64,000 nt of DNA from assembly GCA_040349255.1 (NCBI GenBank), contig JBEQUE010000185.1, forward strand, positions 8,964 to 72,963, read 5' to 3'. Both the position numbers and the translations under genes were made by a program. Position 1 is the first letter of the stretch. Every line of letters begins with the position of its first letter. This DNA is from DATMER01 sp040349255. GTDB lineage: Bacteria > Acidobacteriota > Thermoanaerobaculia > Multivoradales > UBA5704. Below are positions 9,856 to 15,709 of this stretch, piece by piece. The notes under the pieces were generated by a model. It was not told where the DNA came from and did no database searches. It saw only the letters and a program-made list of their open reading frames with translations.

Positions 9856-10770
9856 TCACGGCGGGTAGTTCCAGAGCGACAGAATGGGGCCGGTCACATG
9901 CCATTGGCTCCCGGAGTCGGCATGGTCGTGAAACAGGTGCGAGACATACCAGAAGACCACATCCGTCTTCTGGATGCTCTCGGAATTGTCGTAGCCGAGG
10001 TGATCGAAGACGGGAAACGGCCAGGGCTCGTGCTCCGAATCGTGGTACAGCCGACCGGCGGCGTCCTTGGTCGAAAACGAGTTGCTGGCTCCGTCGTTCG
10101 GCATGCGCGGTGAAATCCAGACCGCGTTGCCGAACGTCTTGTCGTTGTCCACGACGTACCAGGCACGATTCGTCGCCGTCTCCTTCAGGGCATTGCGCTC
10201 GACCGTGTACTCGGTCATCGCCTGGCCGTCGTTGGATTCGAAGATCCTGTCCGAAGCAAGGCCATTGAGATCGAAGTCGAAACGCCAGTAGGCATGGTGG
10301 ATATGGTTGAAATCGTGGTGCAGTCCCTTGCTGAACAGGAACGGATTGATGACACCGTCCTCGCTTAGGTACCAACCCTGGTACAGGTGATACTTGCCGA
10401 TCCGGGCGTACACCCCGATCTCGAGCCACTGCTTGCCGAGAGCAGAGAACTCTCGAGTGCATACCTTGACTCCCCCGCAATTGCTGATCTCTACCAGTTT
10501 ATCCCAGGTGATCATGTCCCGGTAGGGCCCGCAAGGCGGCGTGCAGCCGTCGTATTTGACACGGATGACCGGAAGGCTTCCCTCGTGCATCACGAGAATG
10601 CCGTTGTAGCGCAGACTGCGTAGCGCGATCCCCGCGCTATTGGCCACTCTCCAGTCAAACGTCCACTTCTTCCAGGAAACGCTGCCCGAGTGCGCCGCGC
10701 ACGGGGCGGCGGCGAGAGCCTGGAGCAGCGCCGCGCACAGCAGCCAGACCTTCCAGTTGCTGGTTTTCAT
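9856..10770 (-). CDS. Exported copper amine oxidase-like catalytic domain with altered cofactor motif
   Basis: 304 residues with a signal peptide (about 1-26), an ATG at 10770 and a strong GGAGG eight bases upstream. By eye it aligns with the C-terminal catalytic domain of copper amine oxidases. FDWRVANSAGIALRSLRYNG resembles the domain entry strand. GKYHLYQGWYLSEDGVI (125-141) matches the cofactor region GNYDYIFDWVFHENGTI of the E. coli enzyme. NHIHHAYWRFDFDLNG (155-170) matches the HxH copper-ligand segment. KTDVVFWYVSHLFHDHADS (268-286) matches the segment with the third His ligand. Tyr127 occupies the topaquinone position, but the canonical Asn-Tyr-Asp/Glu is Lys-Tyr-His, and the loop before HxH is about 29 residues shorter. 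It may bind copper, yet normal amine oxidase activity is doubtful. The gene follows a lipoprotein gene by 5 nt. Homology rests on remembered family sequences. Confidence 0.65.
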   Translation of the reverse strand: MKTSNWKVWLLCAALLQALAAAPCAAHSGSVSWKKWTFDWRVANSAGIALRSLRYNGILVMHEGSLPVIRVKYDGCTPPCGPYRDMITWDKLVEISNCGGVKVCTREFSALGKQWLEIGVYARIGKYHLYQGWYLSEDGVINPFLFSKGLHHDFNHIHHAYWRFDFDLNGLASDRIFESNDGQAMTEYTVERNALKETATNRAWYVVDNDKTFGNAVWISPRMPNDGASNSFSTKDAAGRLYHDSEHEPWPFPVFDHLGYDNSESIQKTDVVFWYVSHLFHDHADSGSQWHVTGPILSLWNYPP

Positions 10771-10775
10771 CGCCT

Positions 10776-11477
10776 TTACCTCCGCCCGTCCGCCGGGCCG
10801 GCAGCCAGGACCTGCTGCGTGGTCAGGTCGACCAGGGCCGTGTAGGCCGGCCGGTCGTCGTTCTCCTTGGAAAAGCAGACGAACAGGACGCGGTTTCCCG
10901 AACCGGGCTGGCCGCGCTCGAGCCAGGTCAGCATCGCATCGCCCTGGAGGCCTTCCACCTGGCCCCGCAGCCGTTCATCCCGGCGGGCAAGCGCGATCGC
11001 CTCCTCCAGCTCCTCACGCCCCTCGGGCGGCTGGTAGCCCGCAGCCTGCGCCGCCTCCATCACCTCGGTCCCTCGCATGAGCACCTTCACGGCCACGTTG
11101 TTGGCGTGGCTGTAGAACGTGACGCGGGTCACCAGCGGCTCCCCGGGGCGCCGCGGGCTCTCCTTCGGGCCATCGACCTCGTCCGTCATGATGTAGGCGA
11201 AGCGGCTTCCGAGCAGGCTGCGCACGCGCGGGTCGTTCTGGGAAGCCTGGCGGATCTGGGCCTCAAGCTCATCGGTCAGCGAGCCCGGGATTTCCCGGGA
11301 AGGCACGGGCGTGAACCGGGTGACGCCCTTCGGCCTGGGAGGCCATCCGGCTTCAGGCCCCGCGATTTCAGGAACCGCGATTTCAGGAACCCGGGGCGTC
11401 TCCGGCGGTCCGCCACCCCTGCAGCCGCCGGGCAACAGACAGAGCACGACGATCCATGCGGTGAGGCTCGTTTTCAT
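10776..11477 (-). CDS. Lipoprotein resembling copper amine oxidase N2/N3 domains
   Basis: I take the start at ATG 11477 (MKTSLTAW), giving a lipoprotein signal with lipobox LPGG-Cys19; a longer in-frame start at 11492 adds five residues. The mature part is Pro-rich for about 40 residues. It then shows VTRVTFYSHANNVAVKVLM (N2-like strand pair) and RDERLRGQVEGL...RVLFVCFSKENDDRPAYTALVDLTTQQVL. The latter follows the pattern of the N3 domain of plant and bacterial copper amine oxidases (short helix, then a strand with R-P and an ADLD-like strand). It lies 5 nt upstream of the catalytic-domain-like gene, so the pair looks like one ancestral enzyme encoded as two exported proteins, the first membrane-anchored. 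The similarity is weak at single-residue level and is my inference from pattern and neighbour. Confidence 0.55.
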   Translation of the reverse strand: MKTSLTAWIVVLCLLPGGCRGGGPPETPRVPEIAVPEIAGPEAGWPPRPKGVTRFTPVPSREIPGSLTDELEAQIRQASQNDPRVRSLLGSRFAYIMTDEVDGPKESPRRPGEPLVTRVTFYSHANNVAVKVLMRGTEVMEAAQAAGYQPPEGREELEEAIALARRDERLRGQVEGLQGDAMLTWLERGQPGSGNRVLFVCFSKENDDRPAYTALVDLTTQQVLAAGPADGRR

Positions 11478-11654
11478 GGCGCGTTCCCCCACTTCGTGAC
11501 TGCTTCTGAAGGAGGAAACGGACGTCCTGGGGAAAGTCCCTCACCGGCTCCCACAGGCCAGTACCGCCGAGGCCCACGAAGGGAGAAGGGACCTTGGAGC
11601 GATCGCCGAAGAGTCTTAGACTAGGTGACCAATCCTAGAGGGGCCCGTCGACCA

Positions 11655-12113
11655 ATGAAAGCAAAGGACATTCTCATCATCGCCGGCTGCCTCAGCGCCA
11701 CGATTGCGATCCTCCACGTCATCGTCATCTTTGTTGGCGCACCGGCCTATCGCTACTTCGGCGCCGGAGAAGACATGGCACGGCAGGCCGAAGCCGGCTC
11801 AATCCTTCCCGCGGCAATCACCACCGTCATCACAGCAGTCTTCGTCATCTTCGCTCTGTACGCGTTCGGCGCTGCCCGGCTTATCGCGACGCCACCCTTG
11901 CTGCGAACCGGGTTGGTTACGATCGGCGTCATCTACACATTGCGTGGCCTTGTTCTGGCGCACCAACTGCCAGCCCTGCTCTCGAATGCTCCGGGCGTGG
12001 CGCCTAAAGACCTCGTGTTCTCAGCCGTTTCTCTTGCCACGGGCATTGCCTACCTTCTGGGCACGTGGTTGAGTTGGCGCGATCTCCCGCACCGGCGTTG
12101 GCGCGTCGCCTGA
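11655..12113 (+). CDS. Four-helix membrane protein, unknown function
   Basis: 152 residues from ATG 11655, preferred over an in-frame GTG at 11625 because AGAGGGG lies about 13 nt before the ATG while the GTG has nothing comparable. Four hydrophobic segments are visible: ILIIAGCLSATIAILHVIVIFVG; ITTVITAVFVIFALYAFGAAR; a third starting LLRTGLVTIGVIYTLRGLVL; and LVFSAVSLATGIAYLLGTWLSW. The loop after helix 1 is acidic (GAGEDMARQAEAG). I do not recognise the family; the size and layout recall small DoxX-like or other 4-TM inner-membrane proteins, but no motif supports that. It is divergent from the lipoprotein gene and is followed by a long region without intact genes. Confidence 0.7.
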   Translation: MKAKDILIIAGCLSATIAILHVIVIFVGAPAYRYFGAGEDMARQAEAGSILPAAITTVITAVFVIFALYAFGAARLIATPPLLRTGLVTIGVIYTLRGLVLAHQLPALLSNAPGVAPKDLVFSAVSLATGIAYLLGTWLSWRDLPHRRWRVA

Positions 12114-12173
12114 CCTCGCCGCATAGCCGAGCTTCGAGTCTATGGGAGGCGGCGCAAACAGAATGCCCGGATC

Positions 12174-12203
12174 GGAGGTGTGCGGAACGCTCCGCACACC
12201 TCC
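12174..12203. other. Perfect 13-bp hairpin
   Basis: GGAGGTGTGCGGA at 12174-12186 and its exact reverse complement at 12191-12203 flank a 4-nt loop (ACGC). It lies 60 nt after the stop of the small membrane protein. It could act as a transcription terminator for that gene, but no T-run follows, so a Rho-independent terminator is not established. Confidence 0.6.
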
Positions 12204-12350
12204 CGACCAGGGCAACGGGACGGCGGAGGCCTTGGACACGGCGGCCGCCACCCCTCCGAATTGTCAATGAACACTTTCTGCTACCAACTCTTCTACGGAC
12301 CTGCCTGCGACTCCCTCGCCTTCTCCGAGACGCCACAAGGCTGCGGCGGC

Positions 12351-12670
12351 GCGGATAACGTTGATTTTTCGCAGAGAACCTTATTTCGCGGCAAACAAGC
12401 TCGATTCGGCGCAGATAAGCTTGTGTCGGCCTGGATAACCTTGTCTTGCCGCGGATAAGCCTCGTTTCCCCGAAGACAGGCCGAAGTTGGCCTGGATAAG
12501 GCTGAATCGGCGTGGATAAGCCTGTCTCGACCCGGATAACGTTGTCTCGGCGTGGATAAGCTTGTCTTGCGGCGGATAAGCCTGAATCGCGGCAGATAAG
12601 GTTGTCTTGCCTCCGATAAGCTTACGCCGCCTCCAACAAGTCGACATCGTCTCCGAAACGCCCATCCCGC
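12351..12670. repeat. 20-bp tandem array, 16 degenerate units
   Basis: Cutting the sequence every 20 bases from 12351 aligns a GATAA core at nearly the same place in each row, for 16 rows. A typical unit reads GCGGATAAGCTTGTCTTGCC. The core sits at 12354, 12414, 12434 and 12454, then after a single-base slip at 12495, 12515, 12535, 12555, 12575, 12595 and 12615; the remaining rows are degenerate (for example AACAAG, GAGAAC, GAAACG). Many units contain an imperfect palindrome GATAA-NN-TTGTC. The period is not a multiple of three, so it is not a simple protein repeat, although open frames cross it by chance. It lies in a gene-poor stretch. Confidence 0.85.
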
Positions 12671-13057
12671 CTCCTTGCCCGGTCGGAAGGCCGGCCATTC
12701 CAACCTTCCTCTATATATAGTTGCCGCACGGGCAATTTTCGTGACAGGCTGTTTTGGTCGAAAAAGTGCCGATTTCAGAGGGAGGGCTCGGATCGGCCGA
12801 AACTCGTGTATCCTCGGCGGCCTCGATCAAACGGATGGCTGGCGTGGTCCGTAGACGAGAAGCCCGGCCGCTCGCGGCCGGCCAGGGTTCCTTGACAATC
12901 GATGTACCGCAGGAAGCCTGAGAGCTGTGCCGCCAGCTCTCAGGCCGGCCTACGGCCCGGGATGAGGAAGCGGGTCCGCGTTGACTTCTTCATCCACGGG
13001 CGTTAATCTGCTTAACTGAACCAGGAAAGGATTTGGTCGGCTGCGTCAAGCTCGCTG
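12671..13057. other. Non-coding stretch with a 12-bp hairpin
   Basis: No convincing gene is visible here. It holds a perfect 12-bp inverted repeat, GCCTGAGAGCTG at 12916-12927 with its complement at 12934-12945 (6-nt loop). About 25 bases before it is TTGACA (near 12892), a possible -35 element, and a GC-rich GGCCG/CGGCC stem lies near 12868-12884. An AT-rich CTCTATATATAGTTG lies near 12710. The string GCCGGCCTACGG beside the hairpin (about 12944) recurs near 15706, hinting at a dispersed extragenic repeat. Confidence 0.5.
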
Positions 13058-13420
13058 ATGCCTGAATCTCGCACCTCACCCGGACGCGTGGACCGCTGGC
13101 TGTCAATGGCGGCCGGAGTCGGCGCGCTCTGCGCCGTGGCGATCTCGCTATAACAGGTTGCCCTCGCACGGGAGCAGCAGCGGGCGTCGGCCTGGCCGTA
13201 CCTGAACCAATCGAACAGTTATGTAACGGGGCAGCCCTATACGCGTCAGGTCGAGAACCAGGGCGTGGGACCCGCGCGGATACGAAGCTTCGAGGTGCTC
13301 GTCGACGGCCAGCCGGCGCGCTCGATCTACGATGAATGCTGGCAGGCGACTGAGCCAGCCGAGGAACCCGTGGCAGTGCGGGAATGCCGTTATGACTCCG
13401 AAACGGCCTTCTCTCAGTAG
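13058..13420 (+). pseudogene. Remnant of a small membrane-anchored protein gene with in-frame TAA
   Basis: ATG 13058 opens MPESRTSPGRVDRWLSMAAG followed by VGALCAVAISL, a typical N-terminal anchor. The frame then hits TAA at 13151-13153 exactly where a TAC (Tyr) would read on, and continues without a stop to TAG 13418-13420. The continuation (QVALAREQQRASAWPYLNQS, then the pattern VENQGVGPARIRSFEVLVDG) keeps a protein-like pattern. A single anchor followed by a beta-domain with an NQGVGPA motif is a layout I recall for small uncharacterised bacterial membrane proteins. One nonsense mutation therefore separates the anchor from its domain. A longer original C-terminus may also be lost. Sequencing error at one base is the alternative explanation. 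Confidence 0.6.
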
Positions 13421-13447
13421 AGCTCTCACAAAGAGGCGGGAGGGGAA

Positions 13448-13787
13448 ATGATCACCAACGAGCCGATTTTTGAAAGCAGGGACGCTGCCGATGGCTTCTA
13501 TGGGGAGGTCAAGCAAAGCGCGAACCTGGCTGTACGGCGTACTCCAAGTGGAGAAGTGGTAAGGCGATGATGAGTGCCGCGACGGTCGGCGTCGTGGAGA
13601 ATGGCAACTCAGCGGTTACCTGAACACCCCGGGCGCGCGGGCGATTTCACTCGAGGAGGCAGTGGCGCTCGTCGAGCGCGTGCGAGCGTGCGCCGCGCGC
13701 GGTGCGCGAGAAGGCCTCGAGGCGCTGGCGGCATCGCTCTCGCTATCGAGCTCCCGAAGCCAAGAGATCATGCGACGGCCTCCGTGA
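13448..13787 (+). pseudogene. Possible frameshifted small gene, unknown family
   Basis: ATG 13448 has a strong GAGGGG four bases upstream and encodes 40 residues (MITNEPIFESRDAADGFYGE, then ending TPSGEVVRR) to TGA 13568-13570. In a different frame, open from TAA 13560-13562 to TGA 13785-13787, the sequence reads EWQLSGYLNTPGARAISLEE followed by AVALVERVRACAARGAREGL, which looks like the natural continuation of a helical protein. A single frameshift near 13560 would join them into about 115 residues. Alternatively the first part is a genuine 40-residue protein. I do not recognise either half. The end overlaps the tail of the convergent gene to the right. Confidence 0.35.
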
Positions 13788-14385
13788 TGGCATCGCGAAA
13801 TACTGCAAAGCTCCGCGAGCGGCTCCTCTCAGGGTCGAGCAGGCGTCCGAGGGTCCGGGCCACCTCCATCTTGGCCAGGCCCGCCTTGAAGTAGCCATGA
13901 CGCCGAAGGACACGTTCGAAGGCCTCCCAGGTGCCGCCACGGATGGCATCGGAATCACGATAGCCCGCCTGGTTTGAGATGCCCGGAGACACCCTCGGGT
14001 ACGCGCGGCACACAGCCGGCCAGTCGCCGAAGTACCAGGCTTCCAGCTCTTCGATTGCGATGCGGTTGACCAACTGCCACTCGCGATTGCCGGTTCGCGA
14101 CCGTGTGACCAGTCCCGCGTTCGCGGCCATGTCTTCGAGGCGTTCCTTCAGGCTCTCGCAGTCGTCATCGTCCCGATCGACCACCACGACGATCCGCCAA
14201 TCCTCGGGCAGCCACTGCGCATATCCTCGGAGGCGAGCCTGCAGTTTCCCAAGGAGGTCGGTCTTGCCCTGGAACGGATGCACACCGAAGGTACGCTCCT
14301 GAGGCAGCAGGCCCGGCAGAAATTCGCGCAGGAAGGCCTCCATGGACGGCTCCTCCACGAGCAGTTCCAGGTGTGTCGCCGTCAT
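13768..14385 (-). CDS. DUF4276-type TOPRIM-like protein
   Basis: 205 residues starting at ATG 14385, which overlaps the stop of the upstream ATPase gene (ATGA), so the two are translationally coupled. The N-terminus HLELLVEEPSMEAFLREFLP and the acidic RIVVVVDRDDDDCESLKERL (about 63-82) match the TOPRIM-like fold seen in DUF4276 proteins. RIAIEELEAWYFGDWPAVCRAYP is also characteristic. DUF4276 proteins are usually encoded next to an AAA ATPase, as here. By analogy with PARIS (AAA ATPase AriA plus TOPRIM nuclease AriB), it may be the nuclease or effector of a two-gene anti-phage system; this role is inference. Confidence 0.75.
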   Translation of the reverse strand: MTATHLELLVEEPSMEAFLREFLPGLLPQERTFGVHPFQGKTDLLGKLQARLRGYAQWLPEDWRIVVVVDRDDDDCESLKERLEDMAANAGLVTRSRTGNREWQLVNRIAIEELEAWYFGDWPAVCRAYPRVSPGISNQAGYRDSDAIRGGTWEAFERVLRRHGYFKAGLAKMEVARTLGRLLDPERSRSRSFAVFRDAITEAVA

Positions 14386-15623
14386 GATCGGCGCTCCCCG
14401 AGAGGGCGGGTCGGGGAGCCTTGATTGACCAGAGGATCTCCGACGCCGAGCTGCCCCTCCATCCAGAGGTGGCCCAACAACGCGCCGTGCTCGACGAACT
14501 CAGGAACTCCACGCAGGTCTGAGGCGCGCTGGGCCTGCGTATAGCCGTGCTCATCGCGCCAGAGCACCCGTACCTCTGCCGACCGGAGTGCATTGAGAAA
14601 GAACGGCGAGTGCGTGGTGACGAGCAGTTGCGTCCGCGCGGTGGCAACCCGGCATTCCTCGGCAAGCTCCGGAAGCAGGCGGGGATGCAGAAAGTTCTCT
14701 GGTTCCTCGATGCCGATGAAGGGCGGCGGCTCCGGATCGTGCAGCAGAACCAGGTAGGCCAGCATCTTCAGCGTGCCATCGGAAGCGAAGCGCGCGAGCA
14801 CCGGCTGGCTGAAAGGTGCGTCCTTGATCTTTAAGAGCAACCGTCCATCCTGCATGACCTCGGCCAGGACGCGCTCGATGCGCGGCACACGCCGGCGCAG
14901 CACGTCGAAGATGTGTTCCAGCCGATCGCCGTGCTGCTCGGCGAGATATTGGATGACGTTCGCTACATTGTCGCCGGTCTTGGTGAGCCGTTCCTGAGGC
15001 CCCGCCTCGGGCTGGCCTCGTCCGCTGTCGGCCGACAGATAGGAGACGTACCAGCCGGTGATGAACTCGCGCAAGGCCGCCACACGTGGATGCTCGGCGA
15101 ACTGCCCAAGGGCGTTGACGGCCAGAAGGTCGGCAGATTTGAGAGGGAACTCCACCCGCCGGTCCCGCTCCTCCGGCGCCTCTCCGCTGATCGCGCGGCC
15201 ATGTCCCTCGCGATAATCGAGGAAGCGGAAGGGTTGTCCATGACTTCCGCGTTTCCAGCGCAACCACTCCTCGACCACGACGGGCGCGCCGTGCCGCTCG
15301 TCGACGGCGAGGTGATAGGTGATCAAGGGGTAGTTGGGTTCCCGATACTTGATCTCGATGACCACCGGTCCTTCGCTGCCCCGCGTCTTGAGCTCCCTGG
15401 CGCGGCCGCGCTTGTCCCAGGCGCGGCGCAGTCCAAGCTCGAAGCATTCGGACAGGAACGCGAACACGTCGAAGACGGTGGACTTGCCGCTGCCGTTGGG
15501 GCCGAGCAGCACCGTAAGGGGCGTCAGGTCCTTGAGCTCGATCTCGCGCAGTGCGCGGAAGTTCTGAACCTTCAGGTACTCGATACGCGCCGGAGTACTG
15601 GATTGTGTTCGGCGTGGTTTCAT
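14382..15623 (-). CDS. AAA family ATPase, ABC/OLD-like, partner of DUF4276 protein
   Basis: About 413 residues. I choose ATG 15623 because GAGGG lies directly upstream at suitable distance; an in-frame ATG at 15647 lacks this. After IEYLKVQNFRALREIELKDL comes Walker A LLGPNGSGKST (about 39-49). The C-terminal half carries Walker B FIGIEEPENFLHP, followed by LLVTTHSPFFLNAL (switch His region). This is the compact AAA_21/SMC-like ATPase layout of RecF/OLD-type proteins. Such ATPases sense phage or damaged DNA and gate a partner nuclease. The downstream gene overlaps by 4 nt. Confident in the family, moderate in a defence role. Confidence 0.85.
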   Translation of the reverse strand: MKPRRTQSSTPARIEYLKVQNFRALREIELKDLTPLTVLLGPNGSGKSTVFDVFAFLSECFELGLRRAWDKRGRARELKTRGSEGPVVIEIKYREPNYPLITYHLAVDERHGAPVVVEEWLRWKRGSHGQPFRFLDYREGHGRAISGEAPEERDRRVEFPLKSADLLAVNALGQFAEHPRVAALREFITGWYVSYLSADSGRGQPEAGPQERLTKTGDNVANVIQYLAEQHGDRLEHIFDVLRRRVPRIERVLAEVMQDGRLLLKIKDAPFSQPVLARFASDGTLKMLAYLVLLHDPEPPPFIGIEEPENFLHPRLLPELAEECRVATARTQLLVTTHSPFFLNALRSAEVRVLWRDEHGYTQAQRASDLRGVPEFVEHGALLGHLWMEGQLGVGDPLVNQGSPTRPLGERRS

Positions 15624-15709
15624 CCGTCCCTCGATTCTGGCGGTCATCACCCGTAGCCCGCCGGATCTGAGCTTGGGGGTGGAGTGTATCGCGCGGGGGC
15701 TCGGCCGGC

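Noticed and set aside
12351..12670. CRISPR array
   Set aside because: Units are 20 bp, head to tail and degenerate, with no identical repeats separated by unique spacers and no cas genes in the window.
13148..13516. Minus-strand 122-codon gene
   Set aside because: It is the antisense of the broken anchor-protein gene at 13058-13420, whose sense translation is protein-like.
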